64,000 bases of DNA from CAUPWF01 sp963515125 (GCA_052116865.1 JBQKKG010000003.1:186001-250000), one strand, 5' to 3'. Positions 52,816 to 61,886 are shown, counted from the stretch's first letter. Made by a program: numbers and translations. The notes: generated from the letters alone by a model not told the origin.

Positions 52816-54420
52816 TTAATCATTTCCTCCAGCAAACGTATCAAAAATATCAGCATCAGTGTATAGCAGGCGATTTAACGAACGAATACCAACCTGCTCA
52901 CCTAATGTTGTTTCCTCTGAAAATAAATTTGTTCCTAAACCCAAACGATTTCCTTCGATATGCACCCCCAAACTAGACAATGTCGTTGGAAACATATCCA
53001 TCGTTGTAGCTATTCTATTATGAGTATTTTCTGTATACGGCACTGCATTTATAAATGTATTAAACACCGTCCTATCATAATCTTCATTGACATTTTCAAA
53101 AAAGTCACTGTCCATTGTTGGATGATCTCCTACAATTACAATTGTAGTATTTTCATAAAAATCCTGCGCTTGAATCCACTCTACAAATTCACTCACCTGT
53201 CTACTTGAACATGAAAGAACGTTAGCATATTGATTATCGTCAAACTCATCATCACATAATTCACATAAATAACCATCTTCAAAATGTGTATCTACTGTAA
53301 GTAAGGAAAAATTAAAAGGTTGCACACCTTCTGCTAACGCCGTAATTTTCTTTTTTGCATAGGAAAAAAGTTTTTGATCTTCAAATCCCCACCACACTGA
53401 ATAATCTGGTGGAATTTCTCCTTCCTCAATCGCATAATAATAATCATATACAGCGTAATCACCATGTTGGTTAAAATAATTTTTTCTTCCAGCAAATTTT
53501 CCATCGGAACCAAACATCATGGCTTGTGTATATCCCTGCTCCTCTAAAATATCTCCCAAAGAAATAACCCGAGGTATAAAGTTTACATCCTCATCTACGC
53601 TGCTTGCTCCAAAATTATCTTGGGCTTTTAATGGTAATCCAGTTGTTTGCCCAAATAATGCACCCATAGTCCACCCTGTACCTGTTGTTGAATATAATCC
53701 TCCCATTTTTTCACCATTTGAAAAATTAATATTTTGTTTTGCCAGTTCTGTTAATTCTGGAATGTAATTTTCTTTAAATGCTCCACCTTCATCTTTACTC
53801 ATGTAGGAAGATTCCATAGATTCTAAGTAAATATAAATTAAATTCCTTTTTTGTTCTGGAAACGTAATTTGTACGTCTCTGGGATTTACATAATTTTCGT
53901 CAATAAAGTCCGAATCTATTTTACAATATTCGATATACTCCCCAATTTCGAGACTTTCCCAAAGTAACATCACAGAATTTGCGATTAATATAATGGAGCA
54001 GAGTGTTATTCCTAACATAACATTCCGACGGAATATTTTTCTTTTATAGTTTCCGGCAAAAATGATTATAATTGCAATAGTAATCACTACAGCACCTACT
54101 AAACATACATTAATATAATCTTCTATTAAATCTGTATTTGTCCCCTCTAATGGTGAGTTAATGGTAAATAATAATTCATCCATACTTAGATTTCCAAATG
54201 TACTAAGTACCCATCTAGAACTGCTAAATATCAAGGTCCCCAAAAATCCCAATACAATAGTAACCATAAAAGCTACAACATTCATTAATCTTTTAAATAC
54301 ATTTTGTAAACGTACTAGGTTAATTATTTTTGTACTTCTTATTTCATTTACTCTGTTCCTATCGCTTTCTCTCTTGCTTTTTATCTTATTTTTATCTAGT
54401 CCGTCGTAACGTCGTTTCAC
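52816..54420 (-). CDS. OpgB/LtaS-like phosphoglycerol transferase (sulfatase fold)
   Basis: 534 residues. A basic cytoplasmic N-terminus, three membrane helices (about 46-66, 104-122, 134-153), then an extracellular sulfatase-fold domain with metal residue E200 (IYLESMES), nucleophile region STTGTGWTMGALFGQTTGLPL near 244-264, VDTHFEDGYL and VIVGDHPTMD. The GTGWT motif is closer to E. coli OpgB-type phosphoglycerol transferases than to LtaS. It probably adds glycerol phosphate from phosphatidylglycerol to a surface glycan. The start is GTG, overlapping the upstream stop (GTGA). Last gene of the dlt-like operon. Confidence 0.85.
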   Translation of the reverse strand: MKRRYDGLDKNKIKSKRESDRNRVNEIRSTKIINLVRLQNVFKRLMNVVAFMVTIVLGFLGTLIFSSSRWVLSTFGNLSMDELLFTINSPLEGTNTDLIEDYINVCLVGAVVITIAIIIIFAGNYKRKIFRRNVMLGITLCSIILIANSVMLLWESLEIGEYIEYCKIDSDFIDENYVNPRDVQITFPEQKRNLIYIYLESMESSYMSKDEGGAFKENYIPELTELAKQNINFSNGEKMGGLYSTTGTGWTMGALFGQTTGLPLKAQDNFGASSVDEDVNFIPRVISLGDILEEQGYTQAMMFGSDGKFAGRKNYFNQHGDYAVYDYYYAIEEGEIPPDYSVWWGFEDQKLFSYAKKKITALAEGVQPFNFSLLTVDTHFEDGYLCELCDDEFDDNQYANVLSCSSRQVSEFVEWIQAQDFYENTTIVIVGDHPTMDSDFFENVNEDYDRTVFNTFINAVPYTENTHNRIATTMDMFPTTLSSLGVHIEGNRLGLGTNLFSEETTLGEQVGIRSLNRLLYTDADIFDTFAGGND

Positions 54421-55409
54421 AAATCTATACCCCTATCCATATTATTTTCTATATATCTCCCCAAAATTTTACTAAACTCTCCAGCAAATTTACCATACAT
54501 ATGACCATCATAATCCCAATAACCATTTATACTCCTATCCAAATCATCTTTAGACAAATAATTAAAGTTCTTATATTTCACATTCAACTCTTTTGTTAAA
54601 AAGCTAAAATATTGATCAGCCTGCTCGTATTTTTCTGGCATATTCTGAATAGTTTCTTGCGGCACAGGAGTAATAATGACGTCTAATTCTACATTTTCTT
54701 TTTTACATAGTTTGACCATCTTCTTAAAATAATGAACCGCCTCTTTTTTTATTTGTGCCTCATTCCATGGAATATTATTATAAGTACCTTTATCATCTGT
54801 TTCTAACTTCTGCCTGAAAATAAATCCATTATCCTGATATTGACATTGTGGCAATTCAATAGCATTTGGGTTAAAATTTTGATAATCTTCACTTAATTTT
54901 GTACTAATATGTTTCTTAATATCTGGATATAAATTCCGATAATACACCCATGGGAATAGAGTTGCCCTATAATTTTTAGATAATATTTTCGCATCCCAGT
55001 ATTCCAGTTTATTCCATGAATTTGATAACTCTTTATAAATAAAAATCGTTGGTGAACCTATTCTCTGGTCTGTCATCCAATAAGATGAATCAACTTCATA
55101 AACGATTTTCTTCGGCTTTTGAGTTCGTAATGCTTCTTTAATCAAATAATAAGTATCGATTGGGTATTGGTCTGCCATACACAAGTTTAAACTCTTTCTT
55201 TTTGTAACCCTCTCTATCACCTCTGGGTCTATTCCATACTGACCATGTGATGTTCCTACAAAAATGTAATCATATCTTTCTTTTGACACAAGTTTATGCA
55301 AGCTAAGTTTTACATAACTTGGTGGAATAAGTACAAAACATAAAATTGCATTAAGACACATGCAAATTGTTAAAAAAAGAATCCCATTAAAAAATCTTCT
55401 CTTATTCAT
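54417..55409 (-). CDS. AlgJ/DltD-like SGNH protein, copy 2
   Basis: 330 residues. One N-terminal membrane helix (about 8-28) and an outer domain with the SGNH block I motif FVGTSHG (S54, H55) and a C-terminal DYDGHMYG supplying Asp-His. This is the layout of DltD and alginate AlgJ/AlgX, which help an MBOAT protein move an acyl group to its polymer acceptor. Paralogue of the neighbour at 55414-56394, four bases away. Two copies may serve two acceptors or act as a pair. Confidence 0.82.
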   Translation of the reverse strand: MNKRRFFNGILFLTICMCLNAILCFVLIPPSYVKLSLHKLVSKERYDYIFVGTSHGQYGIDPEVIERVTKRKSLNLCMADQYPIDTYYLIKEALRTQKPKKIVYEVDSSYWMTDQRIGSPTIFIYKELSNSWNKLEYWDAKILSKNYRATLFPWVYYRNLYPDIKKHISTKLSEDYQNFNPNAIELPQCQYQDNGFIFRQKLETDDKGTYNNIPWNEAQIKKEAVHYFKKMVKLCKKENVELDVIITPVPQETIQNMPEKYEQADQYFSFLTKELNVKYKNFNYLSKDDLDRSINGYWDYDGHMYGKFAGEFSKILGRYIENNMDRGIDL

Positions 55410-55413
55410 ATAC

Positions 55414-56394
55414 TTATTTCTCTCCTGTCTTTAGAATTTTTCCTAATATGGCGCTAAACTTATTTCCCAATTCCCCTGATAGATGCCCTTCGTAATCTAC
55501 ATATCCCATAACACTTCGATCTAACTGTTCATCGCTTAATGTGTTAAAGTTGTAATATTCCACATTCCAAGTACTCACCAATTGTGTAAAATAACGATTA
55601 GCACTTTCATAGACATCCGGATACTTTTCTAATGTCTCCCTTGAAACAGGTGTGGTTATAGCAATCAGTTCAATTTTCTGCTCTTTACAATATTTAACTA
55701 TTTTCTTAAAATACTGTAATTCTATATCTTGTATCTTCTTTTCATCCCACATGATAAAGTTTAAATTGCCTCTATCTGTTTCCGGAACCACAGTTTGATA
55801 CAGAAAACCATCTTGATTATAAACTTGTGCTTTGTTCATCTCTAAGCTTGAAACATTATATTGTTGATATTCTTTACTCCTTTTCATGGTTAAATTATGA
55901 GGTATATTCTTATATTCATTTCGATAATAAAACCAAGGTGCTAGTGTGACTCTCATATCCATCTCTAGAATTTTGTCAAAATAATATTCCATCTTTACTT
56001 TTGAATTTGGAAAATGATTATATATATAGACTGCATTAGCTCCCTTATTCTGAGGTGTGCTCCAATAAGAAGGGTCTAATTCATAGATAATCCTTGAGGG
56101 CTTATTCACTCTGCAGGCCTCTTTAATGATATAATAACTATCAATTAGATGCTCATCTGGCCAACATAAATTAATACTATTTCTGCCTGTTTTTTCATCC
56201 ACTATTTCTGGATTAATTGCACTTAATCCATGTGATGTACCAACAAATATATCATCATACTTCTGACTACGAAGATTGTGCAATTGCACCCTTACAATAC
56301 TATTGGGAACCAACAAATAGTTTAATATAAGTGTAAACCCCACAATAATAGTAGTAAACACTAAACCAAATAGTATCTTTTTAGAATTGCGCAT
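55414..56394 (-). CDS. AlgJ/DltD-like SGNH protein, copy 1
   Basis: 326 residues, same plan as the gene downstream: membrane helix about 9-28, FVGTSHGLSAINPEI with S54 and H55, YELDPSYWS in the middle, and VDYEGHLSGELG near the end. The copies share motif order and length but differ along most of the sequence, so the duplication is old. It overlaps the MBOAT gene by 14 bases, which suggests translational coupling with that enzyme. Confidence 0.83.
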   Translation of the reverse strand: MRNSKKILFGLVFTTIIVGFTLILNYLLVPNSIVRVQLHNLRSQKYDDIFVGTSHGLSAINPEIVDEKTGRNSINLCWPDEHLIDSYYIIKEACRVNKPSRIIYELDPSYWSTPQNKGANAVYIYNHFPNSKVKMEYYFDKILEMDMRVTLAPWFYYRNEYKNIPHNLTMKRSKEYQQYNVSSLEMNKAQVYNQDGFLYQTVVPETDRGNLNFIMWDEKKIQDIELQYFKKIVKYCKEQKIELIAITTPVSRETLEKYPDVYESANRYFTQLVSTWNVEYYNFNTLSDEQLDRSVMGYVDYEGHLSGELGNKFSAILGKILKTGEK

Positions 56395-57904
56395 AGATAA
56401 AACCTCCTACAGTAGTCATAACATAGCCAAATGCAGGAATGCTAAAAATCAAAACAATATACAATGCCCATCGAATAGCAATTGGCTTTGCCTCCAAATA
56501 ATTTCTGATTTTTATTCCCTTTTCCTGAAAATAACTAATTACAAACCAAACAGCACATCCTAAAATAAGAATCATATAATCCTTTTTATCTAATCCCAAG
56601 GTTAATAAACTTCCATCGATTAATGTTGTAAAGGTAAAATTAATACACGTATTTTTCATCATAATAAATGCAGCACTTAAAGATACTGCCATGTCAAAAT
56701 ACCAGCTAATATTTACTAATAAAAATGTACGCGCAATTTGAAATACTTTCCAAGGTTTTGATTTCACATTGATATGACAAAGACTTATACCCTTTTTATA
56801 TAGCGGTGCTATAAGATTACTGACTGCTATGATACTCCCATTATATAATCCATATGCAATGTATTTCCACGCAGCTCCATGCCATACCCCAACAATTAAA
56901 AATACAATAATATTGGCTAACGCAACAGGAATGACCCGTCCTATTTTTTTACCAAATACTTTTTTCATTGATTTTCCAAACCGATTCATCCATTTAGATA
57001 AGGATAACGGATAAAATACATAATCCTTCATCCAAGTACCTAATGTAATATGCCACCGATGCCAAAAATCAGTAATTGATGTCGCAAAATATGGTCTCTT
57101 AAAGTTCTGATCCAGCTGTATATCAAATAACTCGGCAACTCCCATTACTACATCCATTCCACCCGAAAAGTCTGCGTACAATTGAACCGAATATAGAAGC
57201 ACTGCAATTATCACTGTCATACCTGTATAATTTCCATATTCCTGAAACACCTTATTAACAACTTCTGCTGCTCTATCAGCAATTACTATTTTCTTAAAAT
57301 ATCCCCACAGCATTAATTGTAAACCGTACTGAATACATACTATATTAAATTTATGCTTTTCTAAAAATTGATGGGATAATCGATCAAATCTTCCAATAGG
57401 TCCTTGCAGTAATTGCGGAAAAAACGATACAAATAATGCAAATTTAAATGGATTTTTCTCTGCCTTGTATTTCCCCCAGTAAATGTCTAAAAGGTAACCC
57501 ATTGATTGAAATGTGTAAAATGAAATTCCAAGAGGCAATAACAAATTTCGTGGACCAAATGAACTACCGAAGACTATATTTATATTCTCAATTGTAAAAT
57601 TAATATACTTTAAAAAAGACAATATACCGAAATTTAAAACAAGCGTCAGAACAAGAATCCGGCGCTTATTTCTTTTTATATATGTCTTATCTTGGCATTC
57701 TGTAATCTTGTCCATCAACATTCCAGCTAAATAGGTTGTTCCTGTTGTGAAAAGCAAGAAAAATAACACTTTAATTCCGGAAGATAGATAAAAAAGATAA
57801 CTAAATGCTAATAACCAAACCCATTGAAATCTTTTTGGAATCAGATAATAACCCACTACTGCAACCAATACAAAAAGCAAAAATTCCATAGAAATAAAAG
57901 ACAT
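56381..57904 (-). CDS. MBOAT O-acyltransferase (AlgI/DltB-like)
   Basis: 507 residues with about eleven membrane helices. The N-terminus SFISMEFLLF and LPLGISFYTFQSMGYLLDIYWG are AlgI-type; DFWHRWHITLGTWMKDYVFYPL (about 279-300) and the catalytic H342 in GVWHGAAW are the MBOAT core. In alginate and teichoic acid systems this protein passes an acyl group from a cytoplasmic donor through the membrane. The donor here is probably the carrier protein whose gene lies 15 bases upstream. Confidence 0.93.
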   Translation of the reverse strand: MSFISMEFLLFVLVAVVGYYLIPKRFQWVWLLAFSYLFYLSSGIKVLFFLLFTTGTTYLAGMLMDKITECQDKTYIKRNKRRILVLTLVLNFGILSFLKYINFTIENINIVFGSSFGPRNLLLPLGISFYTFQSMGYLLDIYWGKYKAEKNPFKFALFVSFFPQLLQGPIGRFDRLSHQFLEKHKFNIVCIQYGLQLMLWGYFKKIVIADRAAEVVNKVFQEYGNYTGMTVIIAVLLYSVQLYADFSGGMDVVMGVAELFDIQLDQNFKRPYFATSITDFWHRWHITLGTWMKDYVFYPLSLSKWMNRFGKSMKKVFGKKIGRVIPVALANIIVFLIVGVWHGAAWKYIAYGLYNGSIIAVSNLIAPLYKKGISLCHINVKSKPWKVFQIARTFLLVNISWYFDMAVSLSAAFIMMKNTCINFTFTTLIDGSLLTLGLDKKDYMILILGCAVWFVISYFQEKGIKIRNYLEAKPIAIRWALYIVLIFSIPAFGYVMTTVGGFIYAQF

Positions 57905-57919
57905 ATTATTCCTCCATTA

Positions 57920-58150
57920 CTAGTTTTCGGATTGTAAACGTTGAACCATGTCCCACAGTGCGTCCGCTGAATTGAAATTTTTTGGTACAATGTCCACCGG
58001 TGTTATATCTACTTCAAACTCTTCTTCTAGCTCACCTACAATTGATAAAATATCAAAAGAATCTAGTATTTCATTATCTATCAATCCCTTTTCTATCTTA
58101 AAATCCACTCCTTCTTTGATGTCTTCCAATATTTCTAATAATTTTTCCAT
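57920..58150 (-). CDS. Acyl/aminoacyl carrier protein (DltC-like)
   Basis: 76 residues, four-helix carrier protein. The phosphopantetheine serine is S31 in LDSFDIL, at the usual start of helix 2. Length and acidity match DltC and BtrI-type carriers. AAAGGAGAG precedes the ATG. It is placed between the decarboxylase-like enzyme and the MBOAT protein. No phosphopantetheinyl transferase gene is in the window, so a general one must serve it. Confidence 0.9.
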   Translation of the reverse strand: MEKLLEILEDIKEGVDFKIEKGLIDNEILDSFDILSIVGELEEEFEVDITPVDIVPKNFNSADALWDMVQRLQSEN

Positions 58151-58164
58151 TATAATGCTCTCCT

Positions 58165-59370
58165 TTATCTTTGTATCGAATTCAAGTTATCTGTGCCAAT
58201 TGCCCCCCGTACCAGTTGTAACTCTTTACCCTGCTGGTAAAAAAATACTTTAGGTAAATCTCTACTTAAAAACAAATAAATACCCTCTGTAATAGAATAT
58301 GCCCCTAAATTTTCAAACACTAAGTAATCATTTACCTTTACATTATGAAGTGGCAAATTCTTAACTATAACATCACCAATCGTACACAAAGAACCACAAA
58401 CATTCCATAAATCTGCATCTTTAGTATCATCTACTCTTACATGTTCACCACGAACTTCTGATATATGCAAATGATTTGGTACTTTCATTGCCATAGTCTG
58501 TCCATAGTAATTTATATGATTGATTCCCCCATCTATAATACAATATCTTTGCCCATTATTCATTTTCTGATCTATAATCTTAGTTAGATAATACCCACAC
58601 GTAGCAGTTATATATCTCCCCATTTCTAAGGTGATTTTCCCTGAAAATCTCATGGCCTCTAAAGCATTCTCGAAATCGAGTAATAATTGCTTCTGATCAA
58701 TTCTTTCTTCCTTCTCAAAGTAAGAAATATAAAATCCAGGACCATATTCAATTTCTTCCACTTCATAATTATAAAGATCTTTTAACAAGTCACAGAAATT
58801 ATCAAGATACATTAATTCTTTTTCTATTTTTGATAATTTCTTTTTTTGAGTTCCTGAATAATACTGTATCCCTTTTATGTGTATAGCTGAATATTGATTC
58901 CTTTCACGAACCACCTGCTTCACTGTATCTTCATCCAAACCGAATTGATTTCCGCTTGTAATACGAAGTAATACCTCTATTACTAAATCCCTTTGGAATG
59001 CACATTCTTGCAGAATCAATAATTGTTGCATAGATTCAACTGTATATGTGCCCTTTCCATTGTAGATATCAAAAATTCGTTCAATTTCTTTTTTTTCTTT
59101 GTTCACTCCTGACAATACAATTTGTTCCATTGGAATAGCTTCTCGTTCACAAATACGAAATTCGCCTGGAGAACACACCTCAAATTTTCTAACCCATTGC
59201 TTCATTGGGGCAACCAAAAACGGATTTGCCTTCATCGCATAGCATAACTCAGCACGTTGCCCTAAGGTTTCTTTCAACTCTTTTATATGCACACCTAGCA
59301 GATCCAAGTCAAATACATAAGCTGGCGTTATATACTCTGATAATATTTTATTCCATCTATTTGGTTCCAC
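58165..59370 (-). CDS. PLP-dependent decarboxylase, fold type III (DapDC/ODC-like)
   Basis: 401 residues: an alanine-racemase-like barrel and C-terminal beta-domain. PLP lysine K47 (YAMKANP), CSPGE 66-70, phosphate-binding YGPG 209-212, E249xGR252, active-site C329..D333 (CTIGD) and GAYS 356-359. The position that is His in DapDC/ODC (HxGSQ) is Tyr171 here (YYSGTQ), and the Glu-Ser of the DapDC CESxD motif is replaced, so it is not a lysine-pathway enzyme. BtrK and VinO are relatives that decarboxylate amino acids on carrier proteins. GTG start overlaps the upstream TAG by one base, with GGAGG 7 bases upstream. Confidence 0.87.
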   Translation of the reverse strand: MEPNRWNKILSEYITPAYVFDLDLLGVHIKELKETLGQRAELCYAMKANPFLVAPMKQWVRKFEVCSPGEFRICEREAIPMEQIVLSGVNKEKKEIERIFDIYNGKGTYTVESMQQLLILQECAFQRDLVIEVLLRITSGNQFGLDEDTVKQVVRERNQYSAIHIKGIQYYSGTQKKKLSKIEKELMYLDNFCDLLKDLYNYEVEEIEYGPGFYISYFEKEERIDQKQLLLDFENALEAMRFSGKITLEMGRYITATCGYYLTKIIDQKMNNGQRYCIIDGGINHINYYGQTMAMKVPNHLHISEVRGEHVRVDDTKDADLWNVCGSLCTIGDVIVKNLPLHNVKVNDYLVFENLGAYSITEGIYLFLSRDLPKVFFYQQGKELQLVRGAIGTDNLNSIQR

Positions 59371-60893
59371 TAATTTGCCTCCATATATTGACTGATTAAC
59401 TGTTTCCTATTAATTTTACCATTATTTGTAATAGGCATAGACGCTATTTGAATATACTTATTAGGGAGCATGTAACTTGGTAACTTATTCATAATCGTTT
59501 TTTGAATCTCTTTCTTGGTTACCTCACCTTGATAGAATGCAATAATCTTACCTTTGTCCTCTAGATAAACACAACAAACACGTTCTAATTCTTCTACTGC
59601 ATCCATTGCAACTTCTATCTCACCTAATTCTATTCGATGCCCCATATGCTTAATCTGAAAATCTTTACGTGATGCAAAACAAAGTTCTGACCTTTCATTG
59701 TAGAATGCCAAATCACCAGTTTTATATATAATTTCCTGATAATTATTATGCAAAGGATTTTGAACAAAAGCTTTTTTTGTTTGTTCAGGATTATTATAAT
59801 AGCCAAGTGCTAATGCAGTACCTGAGACGCATACTTCTCCTAACATCCCAACCATGTCTTTTTCGATTAATTTTCCCTCATCATCTATCAGAAAAACTTT
59901 TTCATTTGGAAATGCCTTTCCAATCGGCAACACATCCCCTATCTCAAATGTCCTATCAACCTTATAATACGTACAATTACACGTGATTTCTGTAGGACCA
60001 TATAGATTCACATAGGTCACATCCGGCAGGTATCGTCGCCACTCATTCAGATGTTTGATTGGCATTACTTCACCACTAAATAATATTTTATTAATATTAG
60101 AAGGTATTTTATATTGTAACCCCTTTAGCGTTGTAATAATACATAACGCAGATACTGCCCAAATCAGTGTCGTCACTTTCCGTTCACAAAGATAATCTAA
60201 CAATTCCATTGGAAAAGAGAATAATTTTCTTGGAATAATCTCCATGGTAGCACCTACTTTTAAGGTTGTATAAATGTCCTTTACTGAAACATCAAAATCA
60301 AAAGGTGCCTGATTTCCAATAATATCTTCATCAGTAATCTGAAAAATTTTTGAAAAACAATCTATAAAATCTATTACCGAACGATGGCTGACCACCACCC
60401 CTTTAGGTGTTCCCGTGGATCCAGATGTAAAATTAGCATACAATGGGTCAATGTCCAGCATTTGATTTTTTATCTGCCTTAGTAGCCTTTCATCCATTTC
60501 CCCAGTAATGATCTCTTGAAAGCAAAGTACCTCTCCAGTAAAATCTAGTTTTTTTACCTCACTTATCTTTGCTCCATCTGCAATAATTACGTCAGGTTCC
60601 AACGTCGCAATTATCTGATTTAATCTAGTGACTGGCTGTTTCGGATCTAATAATATATAGAAGCATCCCGCTGATACAATCCCCATAAAAGCCATAACAG
60701 CATGAACACTTTTCTCCATAAAGACCGGCACTGGTTTTCGGACTCTTGTAGCTTGTGCAACTCTTGTTCCAATTATATTTGCACTCGCTACAAGTTCTTT
60801 GTAAGTACAGAACATTTCCTGATCAGCAAAAGCTCTCTTTTGAGGATATTTTTTTGCAGAATTTTCTAGATACTCTAAAATATTTTTACTCAT
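59370..60893 (-). CDS. Amino-acid adenylating enzyme (DltA-like)
   Basis: 507 residues, standalone adenylation domain. P-loop TSGSTGTPKG 156-165, amine-binding D201 in FDFDVSVKD, YGPTEITC 298-305, TGD 392-394, and the C-terminal catalytic K493 (NGKINRK). Length fits DltA, but the pocket differs: AVSAL at 246-250 where DltA usually has VSTP, and EITCNCT after GPT. Asp201 still predicts a free amino group on the substrate. It would load an amino acid on the carrier protein encoded two genes downstream. Substrate probably not D-alanine (inference from pocket and from the decarboxylase neighbour). Confidence 0.88.
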   Translation of the reverse strand: MSKNILEYLENSAKKYPQKRAFADQEMFCTYKELVASANIIGTRVAQATRVRKPVPVFMEKSVHAVMAFMGIVSAGCFYILLDPKQPVTRLNQIIATLEPDVIIADGAKISEVKKLDFTGEVLCFQEIITGEMDERLLRQIKNQMLDIDPLYANFTSGSTGTPKGVVVSHRSVIDFIDCFSKIFQITDEDIIGNQAPFDFDVSVKDIYTTLKVGATMEIIPRKLFSFPMELLDYLCERKVTTLIWAVSALCIITTLKGLQYKIPSNINKILFSGEVMPIKHLNEWRRYLPDVTYVNLYGPTEITCNCTYYKVDRTFEIGDVLPIGKAFPNEKVFLIDDEGKLIEKDMVGMLGEVCVSGTALALGYYNNPEQTKKAFVQNPLHNNYQEIIYKTGDLAFYNERSELCFASRKDFQIKHMGHRIELGEIEVAMDAVEELERVCCVYLEDKGKIIAFYQGEVTKKEIQKTIMNKLPSYMLPNKYIQIASMPITNNGKINRKQLISQYMEAN

Positions 60894-60947
60894 GTTATCA
60901 CTTCCTAATTATGCTAGTTTTCCCTTTCATCATTTCACTCTATAAGA

Positions 60948-61865
60948 TTAGAATAATTTTTCCGGGTATATTCCTTGATTAATTAGTTTCCGTACCGCTT
61001 CTGTAACTACGACCTTGTCTTCCTTATAGGTTACACCAAACCATTCATCCGAAGATGTCAGCACCTTAACATGCACTTCTCTTTTTTGTAGCAACTCTCC
61101 TATAATTGTTGGTAGCAAATATTCTTGCTTCACGTCTGTATCCTTTAGTTGACCTAAGAATTTATCAAATCCAATTTTAAGAACACCAAAAAAATCAGGA
61201 TTCATTCCCCACATGTTCATTGAAACCGGAGATTCAATATTGATCTCATAAGGTTCACAATCTTCCCCTGTAACAACTGCCTTTTCACCACGTCTCTCAA
61301 TCCCATGAGTTTCAACAATATTACTAAGCATTCCGTCAGGATTCACTTGGCACACTCCTCTAGTGACTCCACCATTCTCACTTAATGTGTTTTTCAACTT
61401 GAATCCAATCATACACAGTTGTAGTTGCTCTTCCTCTCTCTTTGTTGTTAAATACTCATATGCCTCTACATATGCTCTTTTTCCATAATAATCATCTGCA
61501 TTAATAACCAAAAAGGGTTCATGAACTACCTCCTGACAACATAGTATTGCCTGTCCTGTCCCCCAGGGTTTTTTTCTATCGACAAATCGATCCGCAAACT
61601 GCTCTGGTATATCCTCTAACTCTTGATATGCATAAGCAACTTCTACTTGCTTTTCAATCCTTCTTCCTATAACTTCCTTAAAATCTTTTTCTAAATCCTT
61701 TCTTATTACAAAAACAACTTTATTAAAACCAGCCGATAATGCATCATATATAGAGTAGTCCATAATAATCTCTCCATTTGGACCCACTGGTTCTAATTGT
61801 TTGATTCCGCCTCCAAAGCGACTTCCTATTCCTGCTGCCATTACGACAAGTGTAGCCTTCGACAT
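60948..61865 (-). CDS. Sugar-phosphate nucleotidyltransferase family protein
   Basis: 305 residues. VVMAAGIGSRFGGGIKQLEPVGPNGE is the nucleotidyltransferase signature, with the Lys after GG typical of a clostridial family; NADDYYGKRAY contains the metal-binding Asp pair, and KPWGTGQAI lies in the acceptor site. It would activate a sugar or alcohol phosphate, but the substrate is not evident. The second ATG (61865) is chosen, since GGAGG directly abuts the first. It lies between the HPr gene and the dlt-like operon. Confidence 0.8.
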   Translation of the reverse strand: MSKATLVVMAAGIGSRFGGGIKQLEPVGPNGEIIMDYSIYDALSAGFNKVVFVIRKDLEKDFKEVIGRRIEKQVEVAYAYQELEDIPEQFADRFVDRKKPWGTGQAILCCQEVVHEPFLVINADDYYGKRAYVEAYEYLTTKREEEQLQLCMIGFKLKNTLSENGGVTRGVCQVNPDGMLSNIVETHGIERRGEKAVVTGEDCEPYEINIESPVSMNMWGMNPDFFGVLKIGFDKFLGQLKDTDVKQEYLLPTIIGELLQKREVHVKVLTSSDEWFGVTYKEDKVVVTEAVRKLINQGIYPEKLF

Positions 61866-61886
61866 ATTCATCCTCCGTAATTTTCT

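Noticed and set aside
52764..52823. 19-codon open frame starting at the end of the phosphoglycerol transferase gene, with GGAGG nearby
   Set aside because: The ribosome site is too close to its ATG, it overlaps the upstream stop and runs into the terminator stem; most likely chance.
58165..59370. Calling the PLP enzyme LysA (diaminopimelate decarboxylase)
   Set aside because: The CESxD and HxGS motifs of LysA are not kept, and the gene is locked between adenylating enzyme and carrier protein genes.
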